Positions 1 through 7,236 of a stretch of DNA of 47,536 nucleotides are shown here, one piece after another; the stretch's first letter is position 1; each line of letters starts with the position of its first letter. A program made the position numbers and the translations under genes. This stretch comes from Sphingomonadales bacterium 63-6 (GTDB lineage Bacteria > Pseudomonadota > Alphaproteobacteria > Sphingomonadales > Sphingomonadaceae): the NCBI GenBank assembly GCA_001898545.1, contig MKUB01000171.1, forward strand, positions 14,880 through 62,415, written 5' to 3'. Under the pieces are notes generated by a model. The model saw only the letters and a list, made by a program, of their open reading frames with translations, did no database searches and was not told the origin of the DNA.

Positions 1-618
1 ACTCCCGCCGATGGCACGAATACGTCGCGCGGCAGCACGTCCAACGTGCTGACGATAAGTTCCTTCCAGCGGCAGGATATTCGCAGCAGCCTGATCGGCA
101 GTTCCACCGTGGCGCAGGGCGTAGTGGCCGACCTGACGCTGACCTTCGTGGACGTGAACAACGGTTGCACCCCGCTTTCGGGCTATGCGATCTATCTGTG
201 GCATTGCGATGCGGAGGGCGAATATTCGCTCTACGACCTGCCTGCGGAATCCTATCTGCGCGGTATTCAGGTGACGGACAGCAACGGGCAGGTGACCTTC
301 CGCACTATCGTACCGGGCTGCTATTCCGGGCGTTATCCGCATATCCATTTCGAGGCATTCTCTTCCCTCGCCAATGCTACTCTGGGCAATTACGCGCGGC
401 TGATCTCGCAATTCGCGGTTCCCGCCGCCGTGTGCGAAACGGTCTATGCGCAAAGCACCTATGGCAGCAGCCTCACTCGCTTCCGGCAGACATCCATCGC
501 AAGTGACGGCATATTCGGAGACAACACTTCCGCCCAGAAAACTGCCATGACGCTGACTATGAGTGGGTCCGTCAGCGATGGTTATACGGGCACCGCGACA
601 ATCGGCATCGCTACCTAG
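1..618 (+). CDS. Intradiol ring-cleavage dioxygenase-like protein, 5' end missing
   Basis: The frame is open from the first base of the window, so the gene starts upstream; a GTG at 46 is probably internal. The visible part resembles the beta-sandwich core of the intradiol dioxygenase family (catechol and protocatechuate dioxygenases): GYAIYLWHCDAEGEYSLYD, then LRGIQVTDSNGQVTFRTI, then PGCYSGRYPHIHF. The Tyr of GEYS, the Tyr of CYSG and the two His of HIH match the four non-heme Fe(III) ligands of the family. The Ser/Thr-rich C-terminal tail is typical of exported members of unknown substrate rather than of catabolic enzymes. It converges on the next gene with 7 bp between the stops. The family call is firm; the substrate is unknown. 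Confidence 0.8.
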   Translation, partial: TPADGTNTSRGSTSNVLTISSFQRQDIRSSLIGSSTVAQGVVADLTLTFVDVNNGCTPLSGYAIYLWHCDAEGEYSLYDLPAESYLRGIQVTDSNGQVTFRTIVPGCYSGRYPHIHFEAFSSLANATLGNYARLISQFAVPAAVCETVYAQSTYGSSLTRFRQTSIASDGIFGDNTSAQKTAMTLTMSGSVSDGYTGTATIGIAT

Positions 619-625
619 CGATCTG

Positions 626-1135
626 TCAGCGCAGCCGGGCGCAGCCGACCGTGGCTGCGTCCATTGCCGTGGCGGCGCCTGCCAGGCTGTAGCGATCGGT
701 GAAGCTGGCGCCCTTGCTGTCGCGTGCGGTGACAATCATCCCGCCTGCCGAGCGCATGGCGGCGATGATCGCGGCATCCATCCGGCGGTCCTGCGCCCAG
801 GCATCGCCGCCGCCGCCGGTCAGCTCGAACTGAGTGCCGCGCCCTACGGTCAGCACGATCTTCGCTGTGGGGCTGACATTGCGCGACAGGCGGAAGTGGA
901 TCTGGTTGCGCAATTGCCGCTTCGGCCAGGTGCCGATGCTGGCATAGGGCTCGAACTCCCGCTTTTTGTCGGCGCTACCCGCATTCATCGCCGTGGCAAT
1001 GGCATAGCAGCGCGGCTCGGCCGGATCACGAAACGCGCCCCAGTCCGAAAACACGCCCAGACTGTCCTTCGCCGCCAGCGGCGCGGGCAGCAGGGCCATG
1101 AGAGGCAGCAGGGGCAGGGCAATCAGCTTGCGCAT
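626..1135 (-). CDS. Exported protein, possibly IalB-like
   Basis: A 169-residue protein with a clear signal peptide: MRKL, a hydrophobic stretch, then a cut after PAPLAAK. The mature part begins SLGVFSDWGAFRD and contains RCYAIA, a layout that recalls the invasion-associated locus B (IalB) family of small periplasmic proteins in alphaproteobacteria. That match is by general pattern only. The residues are otherwise unremarkable, with two Cys (one near the start of the mature domain, one near the C-terminus) that could pair. It lies 41 bp downstream of the tetR gene on the same strand and could be its last cotranscribed gene. Confidence 0.6.
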   Translation of the reverse strand: MRKLIALPLLPLMALLPAPLAAKDSLGVFSDWGAFRDPAEPRCYAIATAMNAGSADKKREFEPYASIGTWPKRQLRNQIHFRLSRNVSPTAKIVLTVGRGTQFELTGGGGDAWAQDRRMDAAIIAAMRSAGGMIVTARDSKGASFTDRYSLAGAATAMDAATVGCARLR

Positions 1136-1176
1136 GGCTGCTTCCTATCACCGGCACCGGCGGCGGCAATGGCGGA

Positions 1177-1836
1177 TCATTCCGCGCTTGTTTCAACAGG
1201 CGGATAGAGCAGCAGAAACATCCCGATGCCGCGGCTCACGCGTTCGGACAGTTCCTTGCTGCTTAATTGGGGACGCATCCCCAGCTTGATCTCAAGATTG
1301 GTGAAGCCGAGCCAAAGCCCCACAAGAACATCGGCGGCCTGATGCGGATCGGCCGCTGCCAGTTCGCCCCTGCCGATTGCGGCTGCGATCAGATCTTCCA
1401 GCAAACGCTGCCCGCGCCCTGGGCCGAGATCAAAAAAGCGCTTCGGGGCTTCGCTGTCACGCATGGCGATATAGGCAAACAGGCTGTCCCACGCGAACAA
1501 ATCCTTGCTGTTGACGAAGGCGAGGAAGTTTCGTCCGAAGGTGGCCAGTGCCTGAGCTACCGGCGCCGACCTGATGGCCCGGAATTGCTCATCGGTGATC
1601 GTCAGATCGGATTCCCGGCGCACCACCTCTTCTATAAGCGCGTCCTTGTCGGAAAAGTTCGCGTAAAGCGTGGCCTTGGCCACATGGGCAGCAGAGGCGA
1701 TCTCGTCCATGCTGACGTCGGGCCCTTTGGTCAGGAGCAAGGTGCGGGCGGCGTCGAGCAAGGCGGCCCTTTTCCCGGCATCTTTCGGCCGACCTCTCGG
1801 GCGCTTCTGGGCCGGGGTCACGCTGGCGTCGTTCAT
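1177..1836 (-). CDS. TetR/AcrR family transcriptional regulator
   Basis: A 219-residue repressor-type protein. Residues 10-70 form the TetR DNA-binding domain: RGRPKDAGKRAALLDAARTL, then MDEIASAAHVAKATLYANFSDKDALIEEVV, the classic helix-turn-helix with the TLYxxFxxKxxL signature. The remaining helices form the ligand and dimer domain. The ATG at 1836 is chosen because it overlaps the stop of the upstream doxX-like gene in an ATGA, indicating translational coupling. A longer frame upstream has no TetR similarity. It probably controls its own operon through the palindrome at 2273-2288. The ligand is unknown. Confidence 0.9.
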   Translation of the reverse strand: MNDASVTPAQKRPRGRPKDAGKRAALLDAARTLLLTKGPDVSMDEIASAAHVAKATLYANFSDKDALIEEVVRRESDLTITDEQFRAIRSAPVAQALATFGRNFLAFVNSKDLFAWDSLFAYIAMRDSEAPKRFFDLGPGRGQRLLEDLIAAAIGRGELAAADPHQAADVLVGLWLGFTNLEIKLGMRPQLSSKELSERVSRGIGMFLLLYPPVETSAE

Positions 1837-2237
1837 TGCGGAACCGAGAGGATTGCAGCCAGCATGAGGCCGCCAACCACTGTCACATGTTCCAGAACAA
1901 TGTGGAATTCGTGAGTCTTTTTCGGCTCCTGAAACTTCCAGAACGGATGGCCAATGGGGATTGTGAGAATGGTGAACACGCCCAATGCGCCTGCGCCCAG
2001 CCAGCCAAGCCCGGCGGGATTGAAGATGATCAACCCTGCTCCCAGCAACTGGCACGCGATGGTCGCGACCGCGAAGAAACGGGGGGAGGGCAGATTCACA
2101 TCCACCATTTCCTGCACGATGACCTTGAAATTGAAGAGGCCGAAAATGCCCGCCATCCAGAAAAAGGCAGTGAGCACCAGCTTGGCGGCGATCAGGAAAA
2201 CGGGATGCGTGAGCAGCGAGACGATGAGGTATTCCAT
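1833..2237 (-). CDS. DoxX-like integral membrane protein
   Basis: A 134-residue protein with about four hydrophobic segments (residues 8-35, 50-75, 77-98, 112-130), in the style of the DoxX/DoxD-like family of small inner-membrane proteins. The first segment carries the family feature of a helix with GIFGLFNF. DoxX-like proteins have been tied to oxidative or thiol stress in some bacteria, but no catalytic residues are visible here. The start at 2237 follows the membrane-protein layout. The gene is first in a two-gene operon with tetR, overlapping it by 4 bp, so it is the likely target of that repressor. Confidence 0.75.
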   Translation of the reverse strand: MEYLIVSLLTHPVFLIAAKLVLTAFFWMAGIFGLFNFKVIVQEMVDVNLPSPRFFAVATIACQLLGAGLIIFNPAGLGWLGAGALGVFTILTIPIGHPFWKFQEPKKTHEFHIVLEHVTVVGGLMLAAILSVPQ

Positions 2238-2272
2238 GTCAGCTCCGGCTGGAATTAACGAACGGACGCGTA

Positions 2273-2308
2273 TGGAAATTAATTTCCACACTGGCAAGTA
2301 TGGAAATT
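2273..2308 (-). promoter_or_regulatory. Palindromic operator candidate for the doxX-tetR operon
   Basis: TGGAAATTAATTTCCA at 2273-2288 is a perfect 16-bp palindrome, and its half-site TGGAAATT recurs at 2301-2308. The block lies 35-70 bp upstream of the doxX start, is AT-rich against a GC-rich background, and is where a TetR-type autoregulator would bind. Operator function is inferred. Confidence 0.6.
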
Positions 2309-2539
2309 GTGGCTCGGTTTGAACGCGACAAGCGCCAAGCGAGCGAAGCGAGGGGCGGAACAGCGACACCCTTTGCGGGAGGCCGCCTACGCTATTTCCC
2401 CTAACGCTGCCGATTGTGGCCCTGCCCGGTCCGGTTATGCTGGATTCTTCAACACCTTCCCGATTGAATGGCCCGGCCTGATCCTGATGACAGGCGATTC
2501 GGAGGGGGAAATGCCGGGATTTGCAGCGAGGGGTTCGGC
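2289..2539. other. Divergent intergenic region between doxX-tetR and yqiJ-flotillin
   Basis: Besides the half-site at 2301-2308, nothing gene-like is seen here. An open frame from the ATG at 2468 runs into the yqiJ-like gene but has no ribosome-binding site and no similarity over its first 24 codons. The flotillin-operon promoter must lie here, but no clear -35/-10 pair stands out. Confidence 0.4.
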
Positions 2540-3169
2540 GTGAACCTGCTCGCGGAGCATAATCTGCCTTTCATGGCCGCTTTGGTGGTGATGGTGCTGC
2601 TGGCGCTGGCGCAATTGTTCGGGGCGCTCGATTTTGACAGCGATGGCGGCTTCGATGCCGATCTGGATGGCGATGGCCATCTGGGCTTCGTCGAAGGGCT
2701 GCTTTCGCTGTTCGGGATCGGCCGATTGCCTTTCACCGTCTGGCTGGCGCTGTTCCTGTTCCTCTTCGCGGGGCTGGGCGTGGGCATTCAGTCTTTGGCG
2801 GAAGGATTGCTCGGCGCGCCGCTGGATCGCTGGCTGGCCGCCGCTCTCACAGTGGTTCCCGCGCTGCCTGTGACGGGTCTTGTCGCGCGCCCGCTCGCCG
2901 CGATCCTGCCGCATGACGAGACGACGGCGGTTTCGCTCGACAGTCTGGTGGGCCGCCGTGCGCGGATCGTCACGGGCAAGGCGCGGACAGGCTTTCCCGC
3001 CCGCGCGCAGGTGCGCGACCTGCACGATCATCCGCATCACGTGATGGTGGAACCGCATGAGGCCGATGCCGAAATTCTGGAGGGGGAGGAAGTGCTCCTC
3101 GTCCGCCGCGAAGGTGAAACCTTCTACTGCATAACATTGCAGGATCGCCGTTTGGCGCCTGCCGACTGA
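2540..3169 (+). CDS. YqiJ-family OB-fold membrane protein
   Basis: A 209-residue protein read from the GTG at 2540, which has GCGAGGGG about 8 bp upstream. The sequence then begins VNLLAEHNLPFMAALVVMV, like other YqiJ (DUF1449) proteins. There are hydrophobic segments near residues 10-30, 65-85 and 95-120, an acidic Asp/Gly loop (FDSDGGFDADLDGDG) between the first two, and a C-terminal OB-fold-like part (about residues 135-205) of short beta strands. YqiJ proteins are nearly always encoded beside a flotillin, as here 17 bp downstream, and are thought to assist flotillin assemblies in the inner membrane, similar to NfeD proteins. The role is inferred from family and context. Confidence 0.8.
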   Translation: MNLLAEHNLPFMAALVVMVLLALAQLFGALDFDSDGGFDADLDGDGHLGFVEGLLSLFGIGRLPFTVWLALFLFLFAGLGVGIQSLAEGLLGAPLDRWLAAALTVVPALPVTGLVARPLAAILPHDETTAVSLDSLVGRRARIVTGKARTGFPARAQVRDLHDHPHHVMVEPHEADAEILEGEEVLLVRREGETFYCITLQDRRLAPAD

Positions 3170-3186
3170 TTGAGGGGAATATCGGG

Positions 3187-4920
3187 ATGGATAATCTGAT
3201 CCAGATAGGGATCTGGGGCGGCGCTGGCTTTGTCGTGGTGCTGATCATCGGCCTGACGATCACCAAGCTGTATCGCCGCGCCACCAAGGAAGTCAGCTTC
3301 GTGCGGACCGGCTTCGGCGGGGAAAAGGTCATCATGAATGGCGGCGCGCTGGTGCTGCCCGTGCTGCATGAAACCATGCCGGTGAACATGAACACGGTGC
3401 GACTGGCCGTGGAACGCAAGAACCAGGACGCGCTGATCACGCTCGACCGCTTGCGGATCGACGTGAAGGCGGAATTCTATGTCCGCGTGCGCCCGGATGC
3501 CGGTTCCATCGCCATGGCGGCGCAGACTTTGGGCCAGCGCACGATGATCCCCGATGCGCTGAAGGATCTGGTGGAAGGCAAGTTCGTGGACGCGCTGCGC
3601 TCGGTCGCGGCGGGCATGACGATGAACGAACTGCACGAACAGCGCGCCGAATTCGTCCAGAAGGTGCAGCAGGTTTCCTCCAGCGATCTGGCGATGAACG
3701 GGCTGGAGCTGGAATCCGTCTCGCTTACCGGGCTCGACCAGACGAGTATCGAGCACTTCAACGCCAATAATGCCTTCGACGCCGAGGGTCTGACCAAGCT
3801 GACCGAGCAGATCGAGCTGCGCAAGAAGGCGCGCAACGATATCGAGCAGGATACGCGCGTCCAGATCGAGACGAAGAACCTGGAAGCGGCCAAGCGCAGT
3901 TTCGAGATCAGCCGCGACAATGAATTCGCCCGGCTGGAACAGGAACGCGAAGTGGAAATGCGCCGCGCCGAACAGGCGGCGGAAATCGCCCGCCAGCAGG
4001 CAGAGCGCAATCAGGAAGCGGAAGCCGCCCGGATCGAGGCCAAGCGCGCGATCGATTCAAACCAGATCGACGCCGATCGCTCGGTCGAGCAATCCCGCAT
4101 CGCCCAGACCCAGGCACTGGAAATCGCGCGGCAGGAACAGCAGATCGCCGTCCAGAACAAGAGCCGCGAGGAAAGCCAGGCCAAGGCCGAAGCGGACGAG
4201 GCGCGCGCCAAGGCCGTTGCCGCCGAGGAAGGCGTGGTGACCGCGCGCGAAACCGAAGTGGCGGAGCGTGACAAGCGCATCGAACTGATCGAAGCGGCCA
4301 AGGCGGCCGAGCGGGAAGCGATCCGCATCAAGGTGCAGGCCGAGGCCGAGCGCGATGCCGCAACCAACCGCGCCGAGGCCCTGCGCCGCGAGGCGGAAGG
4401 CCAGGCCGATGCCGAAAAGCTGCGCGCCGAGGCAGACCGGGTGCGGTTCGAAGTGGAGGCAGCCGGCCAGCGCGCCGTGAACGAGGCGGCTAATCTGCTC
4501 TCGATGGATCAGATCTCGCTCCAGACCAAGCTGGCTCTGCTCAAGGTCCTGCCCGAACTGGTACGTGAAAGCGCCAAGCCAATGGAAGCCATCGAATCGA
4601 TCAAGATCGTGCAGGTCGACGGGCTCACCCAGAAGGCCGGGGGCAGCAGCGCGGCGGCACCGTCAGCCGGTGGCGGCAGCGGCAATCTGGCCAACGACGC
4701 GGTCGCCGCTGCACTCGCCTATCGCGCGCAGGCGCCGGTGCTGGATGGTCTGATGAAGGAACTCGGGCTGGATGGCAGCTCGCTAAGCGGGCTGGTGAAG
4801 GGCCCGGCGGAGGTGGAGACTGCTCGTCCCGGTGAAACTGCAGCGGCCGAGCGGGAGATTAAGCCGGCCAAGGCAAAAAACGCGGCGAAACCGGCTGCTG
4901 CGGGTGAAGCGGAGGCTTGA
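3187..4920 (+). CDS. Flotillin-family (YqiK-like) membrane scaffold protein
   Basis: A 577-residue flotillin/SPFH protein. Residues 5-26 form a single N-terminal membrane helix. The SPFH (band 7) domain spans about 30-200, with VRTGFGGEKVIMNGG and DVKAEFYVRVRPD. A long Ala/Glu/Arg-rich coiled coil spans about 205-435. The C-terminal domain (about 440-580) includes a Gly/Ser-rich linker near GGSSAAAPSAGGGSG and an Ala/Lys-rich tail. Flotillins oligomerise into membrane microdomain scaffolds, and YqiK-type members pair with YqiJ, the gene just upstream. The ATG at 3187 follows a GAGGGGAATATCGGG region that serves as ribosome-binding site. The family assignment is firm; cargo and physiological role are not visible. 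Confidence 0.9.
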   Translation: MDNLIQIGIWGGAGFVVVLIIGLTITKLYRRATKEVSFVRTGFGGEKVIMNGGALVLPVLHETMPVNMNTVRLAVERKNQDALITLDRLRIDVKAEFYVRVRPDAGSIAMAAQTLGQRTMIPDALKDLVEGKFVDALRSVAAGMTMNELHEQRAEFVQKVQQVSSSDLAMNGLELESVSLTGLDQTSIEHFNANNAFDAEGLTKLTEQIELRKKARNDIEQDTRVQIETKNLEAAKRSFEISRDNEFARLEQEREVEMRRAEQAAEIARQQAERNQEAEAARIEAKRAIDSNQIDADRSVEQSRIAQTQALEIARQEQQIAVQNKSREESQAKAEADEARAKAVAAEEGVVTARETEVAERDKRIELIEAAKAAEREAIRIKVQAEAERDAATNRAEALRREAEGQADAEKLRAEADRVRFEVEAAGQRAVNEAANLLSMDQISLQTKLALLKVLPELVRESAKPMEAIESIKIVQVDGLTQKAGGSSAAAPSAGGGSGNLANDAVAAALAYRAQAPVLDGLMKELGLDGSSLSGLVKGPAEVETARPGETAAAEREIKPAKAKNAAKPAAAGEAEA

Positions 4921-4928
4921 GCGATGTG

Positions 4929-4969
4929 AGTGGAAGGGGAGAGAGGGCAAACCCCCCTCCTGTTCCACT
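4929..4969 (+). terminator. Imperfect hairpin after the flotillin gene
   Basis: AGTGGAA at 4929-4935 pairs with TTCCACT at 4963-4969, with further G-rich/C-rich pairing inside. It lies 9 bp after the stop. No T-run follows, so termination is plausible but not certain. Confidence 0.4.
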
Positions 4970-5067
4970 ACACCATATCTTACCGTAGCCTTCAGCCTTC
5001 GCTCCGTAAAATGAGCCCTGCATAAAGCCGCCTGTCCGGATACGACACAGTTGCCGACATTTGCGCG

Positions 5068-5508
5068 ATGCCTAATGGTCACCTGATGGACAGCTATTCG
5101 AGAGTCGTTAGTGAAGGCATGAAGCGTGTCAGCAACGACTTGCATGGCTTGCTCAAATGCCGAGGATTCAAAAGAGCAAGCAGTAGGATATGGCACCGCG
5201 AAAGTGATGGTTTCATCGAGACCGTGCACCTCCAGCGATCTGGAAGCTCATATGGAGCCCCGCGAAACGCATCCGTCGGCCTGCGACTGACGCTAAGCCT
5301 TCGCGCTAAGGCAAATGTCACCAGCGATCCCGGCGACCTTATTATCAGCGATTCCGCCCGCCGAGCCAACGGTTACGCCTATCACCACCGCTTCAATGCG
5401 GCGACAGGCAGCACCTACGACAGATGTGTACAGGAGCTCGAACTATACGTTGCGGAAGTGGCGGAACCTTGGTTCCACGAGCGGTTACGTTCGTCTAATC
5501 CCCTATGA
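5068..5508 (+). CDS. DUF4304-like protein
   Basis: A protein of up to 146 residues. The core LHGLLKCRGFKRASSRIWHRESDGFIETVHLQRS matches the general pattern of DUF4304 (a predicted alpha/beta domain: x-x-GFKR, a short strand ending in W/Y, then a strand with V-x-LQxS). No function is known for the family and no catalytic residues stand out. Starts at 5068 and at 5086 (MDSYSRVV) are both possible; neither has a strong ribosome-binding site, and the shorter one gives the usual family N-terminus. The codon mix is less GC-biased than its neighbours, so it may be a foreign singleton. Confidence 0.6.
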   Translation: MPNGHLMDSYSRVVSEGMKRVSNDLHGLLKCRGFKRASSRIWHRESDGFIETVHLQRSGSSYGAPRNASVGLRLTLSLRAKANVTSDPGDLIISDSARRANGYAYHHRFNAATGSTYDRCVQELELYVAEVAEPWFHERLRSSNPL

Positions 5509-5602
5509 AGCGGATGTCCGTTACCCACACCAAAACCGCCAGTCCGATGCAGCAGAACGCCTGAAGGCGCAGGCCCTTTCCGCCCTAACTCGCCCGCTCC
5601 GC

Positions 5603-5806
5603 CTATCCCTCGATCAAATCCAGCCACGCCACCACATCATTATCCGTGGCGATGAACAGGCTCTCCTGCACCTCCTCGGGCTGGGCGGCGGCGATGCGCA
5701 TGGCTTCGGACAGGGGGCCGTAGAACAGGGTTTCGGCCGCGCCGCCTTCCATGGCGTCGCTCAGGTGATAGAGCCGGACGGTGGCATCTTCATAGGTGGT
5801 GCGCAT
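5603..5806 (-). CDS. Small conserved-looking protein of unknown function
   Basis: A 67-residue acidic protein, with no signal peptide or membrane helix. Its start codon shares one base with the stop of the DUF4169 gene (TGATG), so it is translationally coupled to it and sits last in the greB - DUF4169 set. The sequence (AMRIAAAQPEEVQESLFIAT, DNDVVAWLDLIEG) is well-formed and gene-like but I do not recognise a family. Confidence 0.6.
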   Translation of the reverse strand: MRTTYEDATVRLYHLSDAMEGGAAETLFYGPLSEAMRIAAAQPEEVQESLFIATDNDVVAWLDLIEG

Positions 5807-5985
5807 CAGTCGCGTTCCAGCCTTGCGCCGTCGAGCTGGCGGGTGGCGCGCTCCGCCTCGCTATCCTGCGCGGCTTTTTCGCCCTTGGTGCGGCTGAACT
5901 TTGCGCGGTTGGCGGCGGCCTGATCGGCCTTGTCGGCGCGCAGCTTTGCCTTGCGGGCCATGCGCAGATTGACGATCTCGGCCAT
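5806..5985 (-). CDS. DUF4169 family protein
   Basis: A 59-residue, highly charged, Ala/Arg/Lys-rich protein: MAEIVNLRMARKAKLRADK, then ANRAKFSRTKGEKA, then ARLERD at the C-terminus. This is the standard DUF4169 pattern, a small family found in alphaproteobacteria. It is probably mostly helical and could bind nucleic acid, but the function is unknown. The ATG at 5985 is chosen because MAEIVNLR is the family N-terminus; it lies 2 bp after the greB stop, so the two are cotranscribed. It is coupled to the next gene by a one-base overlap. Confidence 0.8.
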   Translation of the reverse strand: MAEIVNLRMARKAKLRADKADQAAANRAKFSRTKGEKAAQDSEAERATRQLDGARLERD

Positions 5986-5987
5986 GG

Positions 5988-6482
5988 TCAGGAGGCTCTT
6001 TCGTCGGGGTAGGAAATCTCCACTACTTCCCATTCCTTTTCCCCGCCGGGCAGGCGCACGCGGCGCAGGTCGCCTACTGCGGCCCCGCGCAGGGCACGGG
6101 CGATAGGGGCGCTCCAGCCGATCTTTCCAGCGGAGGGGTTCTGCTCGTCATCGCCGACCAGAGTGAGAGTGTGTTCCTCGTCCTCCTCGTCAGCAATAGT
6201 CACGGTCGCCCCGAACCAGGCGCGGCTCTTGTCCGTCTGTTCGGAAGGCTCGATCACGCGAGAGGATTTCATGCGCCGCGCGAGAAAGGCCAGTTCCCGG
6301 TCGATTTCGCGCATGCGCTTGCGGCCATAGAGGTAATCGCCATTCTCGCTGCGGTCGCCATTGCCGGCGGCCCAGCTGACGATTTCCACGATGGCAGGCC
6401 GCTCGGTGCCGAGCAGGTGATCGTATCGGGCCTTCAGCGCGGCGAGGCCCTGCGGTGTGATCGGATTAGTGCGATTGTCCAT
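5988..6482 (-). CDS. greB: Transcription elongation factor GreB
   Basis: A 164-residue Gre factor. The N-terminal coiled coil (about 1-85) carries at its tip the acidic NGDRSENGDY motif that reaches into the RNA polymerase secondary channel and stimulates cleavage of backtracked transcripts. The C-terminal FKBP-like domain (about 90-160) holds FGATVTIADEEDEEHT, IGWSAPIARALRGAAVGD and the closing VVEISY. The basic DYLYGRKRMREIDREL segment favours GreB over GreA. The ATG at 6482 opens the domain directly; a longer frame upstream is unrelated sequence. It heads the small operon with the DUF4169 gene. Confidence 0.9.
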   Translation of the reverse strand: MDNRTNPITPQGLAALKARYDHLLGTERPAIVEIVSWAAGNGDRSENGDYLYGRKRMREIDRELAFLARRMKSSRVIEPSEQTDKSRAWFGATVTIADEEDEEHTLTLVGDDEQNPSAGKIGWSAPIARALRGAAVGDLRRVRLPGGEKEWEVVEISYPDERAS

Positions 6483-6543
6483 CGCGCGCCGCTTTAGCGC
6501 ATGGCACGCGCGATGGACAATGCTTGGGGGCGATGAGAGCGCG

Positions 6544-6921
6544 TCAACCCGGGCTGTCAGGATCGTCGCAATAGCTGAAGCTGAAAATCCGGCACAAAGC
6601 GGGATTGTCGATCCCCCGGCTTTCGAAGAAATTCTCCAGCCGTTCCAGCACCTGCGACGGCAGGAAGACAATCGGGTTGAACCTCGGTGGCTGGAAAATC
6701 CGGTCCGGGCGCTGGAAATTGCCAAAACTGCGCGACGGGCGGGCGGCTACGGCCTGCTGCCGCGTCACGGGGCTGGAAAAAGAGCTGATCGATGTCCTGC
6801 TCGATAATTGCGAGTAACGGGGTAAGGCATCGCCTGACCTTGTCCCGGGCTTTGCCATCGCCGGCTGCGCCGAAATGGCGAGTATTGCTGCCGTGGCAAG
6901 CGAAAGTCTGGCGCTGATCAT
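6544..6921 (-). CDS. Exported protein of unknown function
   Basis: A 125-residue protein. The ATG at 6921 has an excellent ribosome-binding site (AGAAGGAGG) and gives a clean signal peptide, MISARLSLATAAILAISAQPAMAK. The mature part is rich in Ser, Arg and Pro with a repeated R-P-x-R/P-F theme (RPSRSFGNFQRPDRIFQPPRF). It ends with a short domain, VLERLENFFESRGIDNPALC, followed by two more Cys-bearing residues (RIFSFSYCDD). No family recognised. It is 61 bp upstream of greB and may have its own promoter. Confidence 0.65.
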   Translation of the reverse strand: MISARLSLATAAILAISAQPAMAKPGTRSGDALPRYSQLSSRTSISSFSSPVTRQQAVAARPSRSFGNFQRPDRIFQPPRFNPIVFLPSQVLERLENFFESRGIDNPALCRIFSFSYCDDPDSPG

Positions 6922-7236
6922 CGCAACCTCCTTCTGGCTGTGTCGGCGGGGGGCGCGCAGGGGCGCACGCTGCCGCAAGGGCCAGCGGCGCCCATTTGCT
7001 TTCCGACATGTTGCGTGTTGCGCGCGGCTCACCGCGCTGCTTTCCAGAACCTCTCAGGGTCTGGTTTACTTGGCCTTAGCGACAAGGGTTAAGCGCCTCG
7101 GCTGATTTGGATACTATGTTATCCGGCCCGAAATGTCGCGGCGAGTGGGCGCTGCATTGCCTCGCTTCGCCCTGAAATCAGGGCGTTCGTCGCAACCGGG
7201 CATGCGATGGGCTGTGCGGCCCCTTGGGCGCAGGCT
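6922..7236. other. Intergenic region with a hairpin downstream of slt
   Basis: The interval holds no supported gene. GCCCTGA at 7169-7175 and TCAGGGC at 7178-7184 form a tight hairpin that lies 50 bp past the slt stop on the minus strand. It may help end that transcript, though it has no T-run. The ribosome-binding site and presumably the promoter of the 6921 gene also lie here. Confidence 0.4.
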
